Shown piece by piece: positions 35,111-47,690 of a stretch of DNA of 64,000 nucleotides. This stretch comes from Trichopria drosophilae (lineage: Eukaryota; Arthropoda; Insecta; Hymenoptera; Diapriidae). Every line of letters begins with the position of its first letter. Within the stretch, counting starts at the first letter, position 1. The stretch lies in assembly GCA_030407085.1 (NCBI GenBank), contig CM059586.1:106715501-106779500 (forward strand). Direction: 5' to 3'. Below the pieces are notes generated by a model. The model saw only the letters and a list, made by a program, of their open reading frames with translations, had not been told where the DNA came from and did no database searches. The position numbers and the translations under genes are program-made.

Positions 35111-35286
35111 ATTCAGTAAGTTTTTGTGTCGGAACAAAATGCTTGTGCACACTTTGGCAAAAACCAGATTAATGCGTTATTCATAAACTTTAACATTTTT
35201 ACTCATTTTACTCATGCTCTTTTCGTCATTTCATACAATGTTTTTTCAATAAGTGGTAGACGTTTTTTTCCAGGCACGGATATGAT

Positions 35287-35550
35287 TTTTGTTTTTTGCA
35301 CTTTTAGGTTAGGATATCTCGAATTTTTTACGCTATAGAGCAATTATATGATCCAATGTTGATTCAGCACATCGAAAACCGTCGAAAAAATATACTCAGG
35401 TTTCTGATGAATGTATTTTAATCTGTTTCTTGCCAAATTTCGAAAAATATTATTCCGCCCCAAAAACTTATTGAAATGAGCAAAAACTGTGTTTTTTGCA
35501 CTTTTAACTTAGGATATTTCAACATCTTAGAATAGAACCATTTTTAAACT
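35287..35550 (+). repeat. Dispersed direct repeat, copy B
   Basis: It matches 34251-34510 over its full length (GCACTTTTAGGTTAGGATAT, then GATTCAGCACATCGAAAACC, then TTCAACATCTTAGAATAGAA). The two copies probably come from a segmental duplication or two insertions of the same foldback family. Confidence 0.65.
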
Positions 35551-36060
35551 AATTTTATTATCATATTCGTCATCAGGAGACAAAAATACGTCAAAATATT
35601 GTGGTACAATGTTTTTGTTGATGTGACGTAATTATTGTCGTTTTAACCAAATATATACTTACAAGTTACGTCGAATTTCACAATAGAATAACGACATATA
35701 ACTTTGGTATACACACACGTCTTGTGAAAATCAGTTAGTACACTTTCTACTTTATACATTTAATCTCTAGCTTTACCAACTTCCTAAATCCTTGGACGGA
35801 AAATTCTCAGAATTAAATTTTTCACAATTTTTAATATAACAATATTTAATGGTATTTATACCAACTAGTTATCAATAAATCCCTAATCACTAAATTTACA
35901 CTTTTTTGTATGTTTTATCATTTGAACTTTTAACATTCTGTTATATGTGAAAAAAAATGGTTTCATCATACCGAATATTTTCTTGCCTACAATATTTATA
36001 TCCAACCAACGTATAACAGTACCCATTGTTATAAACCTTTTATCCCGGGTTTAAAGGCCG
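35551..36060. other. A/T-rich spacer
   Basis: No structure was recognised. Confidence 0.4.
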
Positions 36061-36410
36061 CCTTTAGTACAATGTTGTGGAAGTGAATGTGAGATCAAGT
36101 AGATTAGAAAGATCTATGATAGTTATATAATGAAGCATCGATCCGATCAAGAAAGAAACGGAGTGTCCGTGGATGGTCTGCGGCGACGCGAACGAGCTTT
36201 TGAGGGGTTTCCCTGGATTTCGCGCGATACCCGGGTTCGTTAACCGCTGTGACACGAAATACTCATTTACGCAAAAAATAGACACGCGCCACAAAAAATG
36301 TCTCTTGGCGGGTACGAAACTTTCCAGCCGGGAATTTCTTTTAGAGAGAGTGAGAGCACCCCAAGTTTTCCCCATTGTCTTGGGGCATTAAATCCCCAAT
36401 TTTCGTACGA
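36061..36410. other. GC-richer island
   Basis: A compact island with frames on both strands (36064-36375 -, 36173-36391 +) that overlap almost completely and carry no domain. Undetermined function. Confidence 0.35.
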
Positions 36411-39400
36411 ATTCGACCTTTGAAAACCATAAAACCTGATTACTAGAAGGTACTATACGATAAATTCATAAATTTGTAAAAAGAAGTGATTGGAATGAAA
36501 AATATACATTTGTTTCTTGTTTAACCAGATGTTTAAAGTATTGCTTTAATAGTGACATCGAAAACATCACTAAAATTGCTAAATAATAACTATTAATGAT
36601 GATAGAAAAATAATAGTTTTGGGGCCCAATGTAAGGACCGTGTCTATTTTGGATTGTTGCGACTAAAGAAAAAAAAGTTTAATAGAATTCCATTGCCCTG
36701 AAGTAAGAATTTCGTTTAAAACCACTAAAAACAAACTTTTTTTCCATTCACGTTTCTGTTTAAAAGTAGGGGATGAAACGTAATGTCTAAAAAAGGCCCC
36801 AAAAAAATTACTAAAAATTTCAACAGTTATTATCAACCTAACATACACATTTTCCATTTACTTTCATCCTTTTAATAATATCAGCATTCTTCTTTATAAT
36901 TTCTGTATGAAAATTGTTTTCGTTTAATTTATATTTAAATTAAATAATTCGATATAATACTTAATTTTTTTATATTTATTCTTGGAATGTGTCCAAACAT
37001 ACACATCAACATATAATTACGGTGAATGTAAAAATGTTACTTATAAAGTTTTAATTACAATTCGCACAGCTCGGAACTTCCACGCATACATTAATTTAGA
37101 TGATATAAAATTACATTTAATTCGAATTTATGCTCAACGCACAACATGAAAAGCCAAAATTCATAGAATCCTACAACTTACTAATTTGCACTGAGTAATG
37201 AAATGCCGCGAGATGGAGATTTCGATGCTAAAATTTCAGAAAGTTCGAAAAGTCATGGGACGACTATAAATTTTAAATTTCCCGCTTTTTCTATCGAGTA
37301 AGAAATCGTATTTGAATCTTTCGGAAGTAATTTGCATAGTAATTATTTTCAGGATTTCTACATATCGCTTTTAACTTTTCCTCTTTTTAATCTAGAATTC
37401 CTACTGTTTTATTGCAGTCCGTGGGATTGAAAAGGATGGTGACAAAGATTTATTGTGTAGGAAGTTAAAACTTAAAATTTTTAATAATTCTAATGTATTT
37501 TAATGGCAGTAATAATCTAAATATTACGTTAAACCTCTACGATGATTAAGTATGATCTTCGATGTGACACCGACTTTATGTTAAAAATGGATCTTTCAAA
37601 AGGGAATTTTTTGGTTTTTCTAAATTAAAACGAACATTCTCCCCCATTCTTTGAAACATAATAAACAAAATTGTTAAAATGATGTTGCATGACGCGATCT
37701 GGTAGTTGTGATACGTAATAACTTAGTAGCTCGTTTTTTTATCGGCAATTACTTAATTTATTAAATGCTTGATGTAGAGACATGAAGAGTATAACTTAAA
37801 AAATTAAGGATATTAGGGATAAAAATTTAAAAAAAAATGATTAACTAAATAAAATTTTATTATGTAACTTTAGTATTAGATAAATTTATTTTTGAAGTGG
37901 CCGCAGAGTGAATGCAATCATTCAATGTTGTACCGAATTTATTACCACAGCGGTAGTACATTCTTTCTCTGCGACATCATCCGGCAACACACATTTTTTC
38001 ACGTGTCATCACAATTCGCAAAAAGGGTTTTGCATTGTTATTCACAGTTTTATATAGCTATAATTCTACGTACAAGCGCCTTTCGTTATTTACCATTGTA
38101 ATAAACCGAAGTAAATACCGTTTATACCTATAAAATATAACTGTTTCTGTGGAAATAGAAATTTAAAAAAAAAGGAACAAAATAATTTTTTATTAATTAA
38201 TTATTATAATTAGTATTAATTCCAAAGTTATTTAGTGGATCAATAATTTTATTTTTTCATGTTTTTATTGCAATTATAAAATAACTAATTTAAGAATTAG
38301 AATACTAATTGCTTTCAATTTTAATCGTTGTTTTTTGATTAACTCAATTAAGTCAATGTAGTTCATCAGGTTTTAATTATCCACGATAATACAAAAATTA
38401 ATTTGCTTTGAATATAATCTGTATACATCATATTTACAAAAAGTATAGTAGTTTAAGAATGAATTTTTAAAAATTGAATAATAGCCTGAAAAATTAGCAA
38501 AGAATTAAATATATAAAAATATGTAGAGAATGACATTAAATACAAAAAAATATCACGTTTTTGTATTCAATAGAAAATTACAGAAACTTCGTAATAGCTC
38601 AGTGATAAAAGAAAAATTATGGAACTAAAATTGAAAATATTTTTGAATTGAGGATGATTAGTGATGTGTAAAGAATATTAAAGAAGGTGATTCTGCAGTC
38701 TTATAAATAGAAAATTCTTCCAGCAAACTTGATTTCGTGTACTGAATTTGAATATTTTTATGAATGAGTAATAAGCAAGTACAGAAATTGTACTGATGTA
38801 ATAAGATATGACAAAAAGAACACAAAAGTTATAGATTATGAACGAAGTTACGAATCTTAAAAAGACATTGCAGTAAGGTTGGAGATAAACCGAATAAAGA
38901 CCAAGAAAAAAGTGATGACGACGGAAGACAAGAAACGAGGACACAAAAGAAAATGTAGGCCAAGTGCAAAGTCGGTGAGGACAAAACAATTGTGGTAAAA
39001 AACTAAATTGAGTTACGATAGGGAAAATCTTCCTTATTCTTCCTGCATTATTTTTATAATATTTTTAAATTACTTTATACTAAGACAAAAAAAATAGTAA
39101 AAGCTACTTAAAAATTACTACTAGTACATTAATGGGTTAAAGATTGCCCTTAGTCAAATTAAGTAACGTCTGCAATAAGTGTAATAGATCAGAATTACTA
39201 AGTGAAAGTCATGGTTATTATTTGCGTGGTAAGATACATTGATATTCTCCATTATCTTTATTATACATAAATTAACAAAATTCATCAGCTTCATCAGCGT
39301 AATCCGTTTTCAGTTACACTATGCACATAAATTGTCATTTCTGTGTAATATATACTACTAAATAAATAGTGAAAATGACTATTGATTATTTATTGTCTAT

Positions 39401-39685
39401 TTGAATAGTAAGGTGAGAAGAAGAACAAATTTTTCGATATTCGAAATGCCTTTGTATGGAAAATGTAGGTTTTGATACCAGTAAAAAGTGTATGAATCCC
39501 GTAGGCCGTCAAATTACTTCAAATTTAACATTTTAAATGGGAAATTTCTGTAGTTTTTTTCATGATGACTTTATTGATAAAATTGTACCCGAAATAGTAT
39601 TGTACGGGTAGTAGAGTATTTTAAGCGTAATTTCACTTATATTTTAGTAAAGAAAAGAAATGCGTTGTAATGCATTGAAACTGTG
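36411..39685. other. Long AT-rich non-coding sequence
   Basis: Over 3 kb of A/T-rich DNA. A small mixed-composition patch lies at 37890-38100. The 103-codon minus frame (38678-38989) is rich in Phe, Tyr and Ile from base composition only. ATTAATGGGTTAA at 39128-39140 resembles an orphan right end of a TTAA element. Confidence 0.45.
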
Positions 39686-39689
39686 TAGT

Positions 39690-40300
39690 AACTGAGGATC
39701 GCAGGATCAAAATTCAAAATTCAAAATGGTGAATACAATGTAGTAGATTAATTTTTGAAAAGCCATTGGACATTTAGAAAAATTTGTGTCTGGTGTTTTT
39801 TGAAGTCTCAAAGAACGATTACGAAATTAAAATTTCAAAACACAAAATGGCAAATTCAATATGGCTGACTAATTTTTATAATAATATTCAATTTTCATAA
39901 AAAATTGCTATAGTAGAGTTTTAGGATTACTGATAAAGATTCTGATAGTAAATTTTATGAAAAGTTAAATAATTTCTTAAAAATTAGTCCACCATATTGA
40001 ATCCGCCAATTCCCATTTCCAATTAACTTCAGAATCGTCATCTAAGACCCCAAGACAATTTTAATGAACATTTATTAAAAATTAGTTCACCTTATTAAAG
40101 ATGCCATTTTGAAATTTGTAATTTTGACACCAGATTCGTTATCGGCAATCCCAAACACAGCCATATACTAATTGTTATGATAATTCAATGATTTTTATCA
40201 AACACAGTCCGTTATGTTGGATCCGCCATTTTGAATTTTGAAAATTTTTGCAACAGATTCGTAATCAGCGATCCCAAAAATCTTAATCTATTGAGACATA
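39690..40300. repeat. Mirrored block of CAAAATGGCGGAT units
   Basis: Two + units (CAAAATGGTGAATACAATGT near 39722; CACAAAATGGCAAATTCAATATGG near 39841, in two parts) are followed by at least three - units (CACCATATTGAATCCGCC near 39989; ATGCCATTTTGAAATTTG near 40099; TTGGATCCGCCATTTTGAAT near 40217). The switch in orientation falls near 39930-39980. Confidence 0.7.
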
Positions 40301-40829
40301 TTAACATCGAGCTATAGGAAAAATGTGCGCTTTTGGAAACAACTTTTACTTTTAATCCAAAACAGTCTTCTAACACAAATTGTGGTTTTGATTTTAAAAA
40401 AACATTCTTAATGATTAAAAAAAATTGTTTTCGAACAGTCTAGCTATTTTAGCAAATAACTTGCTACATTAAAAATCATCATTTTTTAAAATCTGTTTTG
40501 TCGCAAATTTTTAGTTTGTTTTAAAGAAAATAGGTGGAAAAAAAATTTGTTGAAAAACAACTTAAATCAACGTTTTCTTTTACTAAATAGACTAGATTTC
40601 GTATTTAAAACTATTTCAATACTTTTTTGGACATAGTACTAAACAGTTAACAAAATTATTGCTGAAATTATATTCGTCATGAAAATTACTTTATAAAATT
40701 CTGTGTACAAAAAAAATGTCCCTCATAACATTATTATCTATATTTCTTTGCGTACAAATACTTGTCGTAACAAATATACAATTTGAAAAATTTGCAGACT
40801 TTTTAAAAACTTTATTTACCTGGCACTAT
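40301..40829. other. A/T-rich spacer
   Basis: No structure was recognised. Confidence 0.4.
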
Positions 40830-41230
40830 TTATGGAAATTCGGGGCACCTTAATGTTCCTAAAGTAAAATTTTCGAAATGGAAAATTAAGCTGAAAACGA
40901 CACGCGCAGTCGTTGAATTGTGAACGATGCGCAAACCAAATCCTCGCTTCACATTGAGCTCGTATATGAATCAGCCTTAATCCCGCCAAGGGCGTATATT
41001 GCCGACATATTTCACAAGCTAAAGCAAAAAGATCTACGGCCGAAAAGACGTTGTGTAAAAATCGCCTGAAAAGTCTTTGTTTCTCCTTTGCATACAATTT
41101 CTGTGACATGTAAATACTTTTCTTTTTGTTGTAATACGTGGGACAAAAAATTGTTCAAATAATCTAATATTTTCGTCCAATCTACGTCATTGCCATTCTT
41201 TACTATTGTCCCGAAACAAAAGTAAACATA
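40830..41230. other. GC-richer island
   Basis: Mixed composition. Minus frames of 97 and 78 codons (40816-41248) overlap and lack domains. Confidence 0.3.
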
Positions 41231-41231
41231 T

Positions 41232-41922
41232 AGGTCATTCCATGCCAATATAGTAACAATTTTTAATTTTCGTTTTCCGATTTAAAAATTTGCCCATGAA
41301 ATGCTTTTATAATTTGGTCATTTGTCCTTCAAAAGTTTCAAATTACCTTTAAAATGAATAGAAAAATGTTCAATTTCGATAATGTACAACGGAGATGTGA
41401 GCGATTGAATTAAAAAAACGGCCCCTGTGTTCTATAGGTATCCATTTGATTCAGGTGACTTATTTTTGTATGGTCGGATTAAAATGTCGATTTCACTTGG
41501 AAGAACTGAAATTTTCAGGTTTAATTATAAATGAATAGTTTTACATTAAATATAGCTTTTTCGCAATTTTCAAAGATATCCAAACAGTTGGAAATTAGGA
41601 TTGAAAAATTAAAAGCACTTTTTTTCTCTTATTTTGAAATATAATTAAAAATTAATATTTTTATACCAGAAAGCGGGAAACCCGACAAAAATCATTCTTG
41701 TAACATTTTTTTATAATATATTATATTTAAATAAATAAAATAAAATATCAATTTCAATTTCAACAAAATTTAAAATGCATTCTAAAATTTGACCGTATCG
41801 GAGCTAAAACTTTTTAGCTAGTCAAAAAACTATATTTAAACCATTTACAAGTTTTTTAGGTTCGTAGGTAAAACAAAAATTAAAAATGTTACTAAAAATA
41901 TGGCAGGATTGGAATGGAATAT
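41232..41922. mobile_element. ~690 bp inverted-repeat MITE, ends TCATTCCATGCC
   Basis: The left end GTCATTCCATGCCAATATAG, then TAGTAACAATTTTTAATTTT, is matched in reverse complement by the right end ATTCCATTCCAATCCTGCC, then TAGTAACATTTTTAATTTTT. No coding remnant lies between. Element type unknown. Confidence 0.65.
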
Positions 41923-42879
41923 TCCAGATGTTTTTATTTTGAAAGTAATTTTGTACGTTTTTGCGAAATTGAAAAGGTTCCTTTCCTGTCAAATCTTGCA
42001 AATGTGAATGATGATTTTTACATATTTAACATAATGTAATAAATAAAACAGGCAATACAGTGCATCACTCCTGACACATGCCTGTTTCTGTTTTTTATTT
42101 AAAAATCTACGAACATCTGACAGTGATGTAAAGTGAACATAATACACATCATTGCACCCAGTCGAGAGGAGGTCAAACATTTGTGTGGATTATACAAACG
42201 TCGAAGAAGAATCAACCCGTCGCATAATAGTGCCTTTAGAGCGAGCTTAAAATTATGCTTAGGCCGCATTAAGCTCAATCTGAAATTTTATCGTACATTT
42301 TATCTGATGATGGAGAATGGAATTATCCTCGAATTTCTGAAGTATAAATAATAGACAGAGAAAGTTGGGTATGTAATTTAAGCTGTCAATTATAATTTTC
42401 AATGGAAAGTTTCGAAGTCGATGCTCAAATTGCCAATTAATCACTTTGATGGACAAATTTGTGAAACACTGCATTTACTAGCGGTTATTAAAGGGTTCGG
42501 AAAATCTATTTATGTAACGAAAAGTCTGATTAAAAATGAAATTTGTGTATGGGCCATTATTGACCAGTAATGGACCATTTTTTAATCGTATCAGTTTTAT
42601 AGCCCGTTTCTCTCAAATGTAGTTAATGTACTGAGATTTAAACAGAATTTTGATACGTTTGAGTCAATGTTTGATTCTTTCATCCCTACATAACTTTTTA
42701 ATTAATCCATTAACGCCTGAATTATTTCAAATATAGACACATAGTTAGTGTGCCTTTAATCTTTATTTTTAATGTTTCTTAATATATTAAAGGAAAGAGA
42801 GTACTCTTCACATCACGTTAAAAATAACCTGAATGACTGTTTTTAATGAATAAGACAGAAATACTAGTGGTTGAAAAAA
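41923..42879. other. AT-rich sequence
   Basis: Contains short frames (41989-42180 -, 42133-42351 +, 42259-42474 -) on both strands without domains. ATTAATCCATTAACGCCTGA near 42704 resembles a decayed TTAA-element end. Confidence 0.4.
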
Positions 42880-43295
42880 AATGGATAACGTTGGTCATTT
42901 GGCAGATTCCAAAAATAATGAAAGCAGGACATTCAGTACAAGTAGAATGCGGAAACCAATAAGCTCGAACATAAAGTGTAGCGAAATCGAATCTCCGACT
43001 CATCTTTTTTTTTTGTCCGCCGCAACGTTTCTATCTCTTTTTCTCACGGATCTTGCCGACTTCAAAGAAGACTGACAGCCGCGATAGGTCTTCCCACCGG
43101 AGATTACAGGATGGTTACACGGTAAGAGCATTACGTACGGCTTCTTCTACACGTCTACAGACACAAGACGAGCCCTTGTCTCCGGCCAAAATATACGGGA
43201 CGTTAATAAAGCTCCCTTTCCTCTCCTGTCGATCTTCGATCTGTCCTCGATTTTATTTCGATTTACTCTTTCTTTCCTTTTTGGGAAAGATCTAA
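42880..43295. other. GC-richer island
   Basis: Mixed composition. A frame of 80 codons (43053-43295, +) crosses a donor-like ACACGGTAAGAG at 43116-43127. No domain is recognised, so an exon cannot be claimed. Confidence 0.3.
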
Positions 43296-43429
43296 CGAAA
43301 ACTTTGTAAGGAAAAATTTTCATCTTTGGAAATATGGTTCCTCTGAATAATTTTTGAAAATTATTATTAAATGTTTTTAATATATTTTTATTCAGTGCAC
43401 AACATTTTTGTTGACAACGTTTTAATTAG

Positions 43430-44033
43430 TTGTTAATTTTAACATTTTAGTCCGCCATATTGGTTCCTCCATTTTAAATTTCAAAATTCTGACTTCGAAT
43501 TCGTAACCAGCGACTTCGAAAACCCCTAAATACAGAGTTTTGTCTAATTCTATGTAGATTTAAAATTTTTTATCCGCCATATTGGATCCGACATTTTGAT
43601 TTTCAAAAATGGGATGGACGGTTTTTAAAATCATTTTCATCGTTAATTTCCGTTACTATGAATGTACAAATTTGTTCAAGAACCAGTTCTCACGTATTTG
43701 GACACGCTCTTTCGGAATCTGCCAAAAAATGTCGTTTTCCATTTTGATATTTTGAAGTCTAACTTCAGATTCAGCGAACCAGATCATATTTAGATGCTCA
43801 ATGGCATAAAAATAGTACATTTTTTTAAAAGAAACAAACACTGGATATTAATATTTAGAAAATATTCTTTTGCGGCCATTTTGAGTCTGCCATCTTGAAA
43901 TTTTGTGAAGTACGTTTCGCCATAATACAAAATTGTCAAAAATGTAACCTTTTGAAAATTAGTTTCTTCGTAATTTTATTGGCAGATTCTGAAAAAAACC
44001 TGCTGTCCCGGGGTTAAAGGGTTAAGCTATTTT
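43430..44033 (-). mobile_element. Right half of a TTAA element with - units
   Basis: At least three - oriented units (GTCCGCCATATTGGTTCC near 43451, ATCCGCCATATTGGATCC near 43571, GCGGCCATTTTGAGTCTGCC near 43873) lead to a terminus GGGGTTAAAGGGTTAA at 44013-44028. No left half was found, so it looks truncated. Confidence 0.5.
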
Positions 44034-44639
44034 TGATGTAACGTTAGAAGTTGAAGTCTGGTAATGTTTCGAGTCAGACATTTTACATTTGTACATAAAA
44101 AATTCACGATTTCTCCTTACTCCCTATAGGATACTTAGTCCAATTTAACCCCTTACTGGTGATGACGTCTATAGACGTCAAAATAAATCGTGTCATATCT
44201 GATGATGAAGTCTATAGATGCCATATCAATATCTTTGAAACCAGTCAACCAATCGTCTTAAAATTTGTAACTGAAGGGTTTTTGGGGTCTCTGAATTCGA
44301 ATTTGAGGTCAAAAATTCAAAATTCAAAATGGCCGATCCAATATGGCGATTGAAAAAGGCTAAAAGTTTTTCATTTTCTGCAATGTTTACTACACGCAGG
44401 TTTTTGGGGTTACTGATTCCAAATCTGTCATCGGTTGCTCAAAATTAAAAATGGCTAACCTAATATAGTCTGAAAAAATTTAAATAATTTAAAATACTGC
44501 GTATTGCCCAATCCGACGTCAAATTTGCCAAATTCAATATGGTAGATCCAAGATGGCAGACCGAATGTGGAAAATGAATTTTGACCTTATATTAGCGACC
44601 TCAATTTCATGTATTTCATAAAATACTTTTGCGATAGTT

Positions 44640-45235
44640 TTGCGAGACGGCAGAATTGCACTAGTGATCTAATAGTGCATGAATAGTACATTACGATACA
44701 AGTGCGCTAAGTAAATACTTAGCGCACGGTGCACGAATGTTCTACTTTGCACACGGAAAACAGTGTGCTAAGTGAGCACTTAGCGCACGGAGTTAAAAAA
44801 ATTACTATTAGTGAACACTTCTACACGGGGAAAAATGACTCCGTTGGATTAGCTGATTCATATCAGGTAAAATTTTCGGCTGGAATTGCCGAAAATATAT
44901 GCAATATTAGCTGTTTTGATTCCGCTAATGTAGCCTTAACCCTACTCCATTCGCGTTTAGCTCTAAATTTCCGCTACATTAGCAGATTTGTTCCGTTAAA
45001 TTTGCGGACTTTTTCAGTAAATTTAGCTGAAATTATCGGCTATCCCTAACGGAATTCCAACAGCTGTCTCTATAGGATAAAATTGGTAGAATCTGCGGAT
45101 TTTTCGGCTGATTTTGCTGATTATTTTTCTCCGTGTAGTGCTGATCATTTGTGCGTACTAGTAGTTTTTTTTAAGAGAAGAGCGGGTAAGTGTGAATAGT
45201 TTTGCGCAGCTATGCCATTCTCCCTTTCTTCTGCT
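44640..45235. mobile_element. Middle nested element with GTGCGCTAAGT palindromes
   Basis: Two similar 26 bp palindromes, GTGCGCTAAGT...ACTTAGCGCAC (44702-44727) and GTGTGCTAAGT...ACTTAGCGCAC (44763-44788), sit in its left half. ACTATTAGTG on the left matches CACTACTAGT-like sequence on the right in inverted form once the inner element is removed. The exact ends are not resolved. Confidence 0.45.
44821..45138. mobile_element. Inner 318 bp MITE, CTACACGG ends
   Basis: The inverted ends CTACACGGGGAAAAAT and ATTTTTCTCCGTGTAG are exact except one base. The interior repeats short TTTAGCTGAAAT/GCTGATT-like motifs in both orientations. No target duplication could be read with certainty. The 106-codon frame at 44729-45049 crosses its left end and is accidental. 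Confidence 0.75.
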
Positions 45236-45499
45236 CAACGAAAAGAAGAGCACGGAGAGTATTTTAGACCCCAAAAACTCACGAGTATCAAATTTCTGTT
45301 ACAGCAAGTAATTTTTTGCATTTCGGTACGCCATCTTGGATCCGCCATTTTGAATTTTGAAATTCTGACATCAGATTCATAATCAGCGACCCTCGAAACC
45401 CCTTAATTAACATTGTTATCGAAATTGGACGAAAACTGGCTCGTACCAGTTTTGGCACTTTTTATTTTAAAAAGCCAACCAGTGAAGGGGTTAAGATGT

Positions 45500-46300
45500 A
45501 AACGGCCAATAAGTCCATTAATTGATATAGTTTACGAAAATTCCAATAGGAAGCATCGACTTTGCAGGAGCTTTCGCACAAAGGAGATTGCCAGCAATTA
45601 TCGGTTCGTTGGCTATACACATCGCGTATCACTCTGCATCGAGGAAAATGTTTACATATTATACGAAATGTAATCCAATTATGCACTCCCGGTGCTTCTG
45701 TAAATGTAAACACAGCACTGAAGGCGTGCGGTACCACGGTTGGTCGGCGCTGGTTCCAATTAAACGGGGACGGTTAACGACTGAAGTTCCGAACATCCAG
45801 GGGAAGGTGGAGTATCGCGTGGTACCTTCTGCAAATTCTCCGAGCCGTAGGCGGCAAACGAACTTTGGTTTCCTTCAGTTACCAAAGCCCAGTCACGAAT
45901 CAAAGTTCCTCAACGACTGAAGCCGTATGGGTGCTGAGGACTAAGGAGGGATGCGGCACGCGGGAAACGATGTTTGCCGAAAACCAGCATGATTAATGGC
46001 GTTGCGGTTCAACGCGGCTTGTGATACCGAAGTCGAACTGCAAACTCATCAGACCTACTTTCCACCTATCGGGTTCCTGGTGTATACCAGAGAATAACGA
46101 GTGCTCGCTCACGCAATTCGCATAACAGCTTGCAACGCGTGTACGCTAGCCAACATACACGATATACACCAGAGTGCCCGTTAATGCAACTTTGATTAAT
46201 TGCTACTGAGGGTCGCGGTGTGACTGATTTCTTTTCCTCTGGAGCGGGCTTCTTTCCCGATGAATAATTGCAACCCTACTTTTATTGTGTTTCTTAGTTT
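45500..46300. other. GC-richer island
   Basis: About 800 bp of mixed composition with overlapping frames on both strands (45413-45920) and none with a known domain. Candidate regulatory DNA or unrecognised exon. Confidence 0.35.
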
Positions 46301-46591
46301 CATCAACCAAAAATTTTTAAATTGTCATGCATTCGACTTAAAATATTGTAAATGAGAGGGTCGATGAAGGAGCGTTAGATGATGAAAAATTAATAAATGA
46401 TGAAATGAGTAATTAATCATCCTCTCAGCCCTGATAGATTATGTCGTCTCCGTGCTTACATCATGATGATACCTCTAATTTGAGAAAATTCATTGGAGAC
46501 AGGAAATTTGTCATTGATATTCCTAGGGTCGAACTGAGATGTCGTTAAGGGGATAAGCCCCTATCAGCCTTAGCAAAAACATAATAATTAC

Positions 46592-47066
46592 ACAGGACCA
46601 CAAACAAATTTTGTTGGAAGATAACTTGAAGCAGGAGTAGTAGATCTTATTGATTGCTATCCGCTAATGAGGAATCGGTTGTCCAATTCGTCCCATAATG
46701 TCAAGACTTTAAGATATTTTATTTGAGGTTAGGATATGTGACATGACCTGCTGCCTCAAATTAAACAACGAATTCGTTTTCCACCGCCTCTGATTCAAAT
46801 TATCTCCAAAAAATATTATTTTTGGGTTCTGTGTAATTAATTGTTGCTCAAAAATGGTTGTTGGACATAATTTTAATTAAAGGCAGTAAATCCTATATGA
46901 AAACGAATTCGTTGTTTAATTTGACCCATCACGTCACATATTTCATCTATTCTAACCTCAAATGGCTAAAAAGGATATTTTTGAATAATTTTTGGATCAA
47001 ATATCTTAAAATCCTGAGGTGATGTTATCAAGTTACCTCCTAAAAGAATTTTTTGTGGTCCTGTGC
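46592..47066. mobile_element. 475 bp foldback, CACAGGACCACAAA ends
   Basis: CACAGGACCACAAA on the left is mirrored by TTTTGTGGTCCTGTG on the right. Inverted similarity extends inward to AAACAACGAATTCGTTTTC and GAAAACGAATTCGTTGTTT. The flanks are TTA and CTA, possibly a mutated TTA duplication. Its first bases match those of the 8310-8966 element (CACAGG.CC.ACAAA), so the two belong to related families. Confidence 0.75.
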
Positions 47067-47179
47067 TATCATACATCTGAATAAAAATAATTCTGTAAAT
47101 TTAACAAATAATAGTCTCAAAAATAGAAAAATTGAATAGGAATAAAGGCTGACAGAATCAGCAGTTGAAAACAAATAGA

Positions 47180-47520
47180 CGTTTAAAATACTTAGAGATA
47201 AGAAAAAGTTGAACCGTAGAGAATGGAAGAGTAATCATCAACAAACAAATGCGAACAGGATTAGTGAATTCGGCCATAACAATACTGATAAGGCGAAACG
47301 AGCATTGGCAAGGTCGTTCGACGGCAACACATTGGGGTTTCTCCGACTACTGCGATCATTACCGGCAGATCGTAACCTCGTAACTGCACGACATCGAAGC
47401 ATTTATTTCGGGGCAATAAAAGCAAGGATCTTCGCGTGCATATGTTGGGATGCGCGTGTGAACCACCCAATTTCGATTTTCATGTGTACAACCGTGTGAA
47501 TGTCGGGATCGTACTGTTGA
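47180..47520. other. GC-richer island
   Basis: A short island with opposing frames (47209-47499 +, 47261-47470 -) and no domain. Confidence 0.3.
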
Positions 47521-47690
47521 ACTAAAATTTCAATTTTCCTTAGAGTCTTTAGGCTTCCCTCTGATTTTTTAAAATGACCCATATCTGAATATTCAGATAT
47601 ATCGAGTCATGATTAACAAAAAATTATTGTTTTACTATTTTGAATGACAACAAATAACTTGAAAAACAAAAGGAAAAATTTTGTTCTGCA

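Larger units (their letters stand above)
44145..45494. mobile_element. TTAA-flanked piggyBac-like element, host of two nested insertions
   Basis: TTAA at 44145-44148 and 45491-45494 flanks CCCCTTACTGGTGATGACG and CCAACCAGTGAAGGGG, which are imperfect inverted ends. The subterminal palindrome TGACGTCTATAGACGTCA is at 44163-44180. The host part holds + units (44270-44590) and a - unit (45320-45410) of the CAAAATGGCGGAT family. Between them sits the 44.64-45.23 kb palindrome-rich element, itself carrying the 44821-45138 element. The frame at 44159-44353 is a by-product. Confidence 0.8.

Noticed and set aside
43116..43127. ACACGGTAAGAG as an exon end on the plus strand
   Set aside because: The preceding frame has no domain and no acceptor of matching phase was identified.
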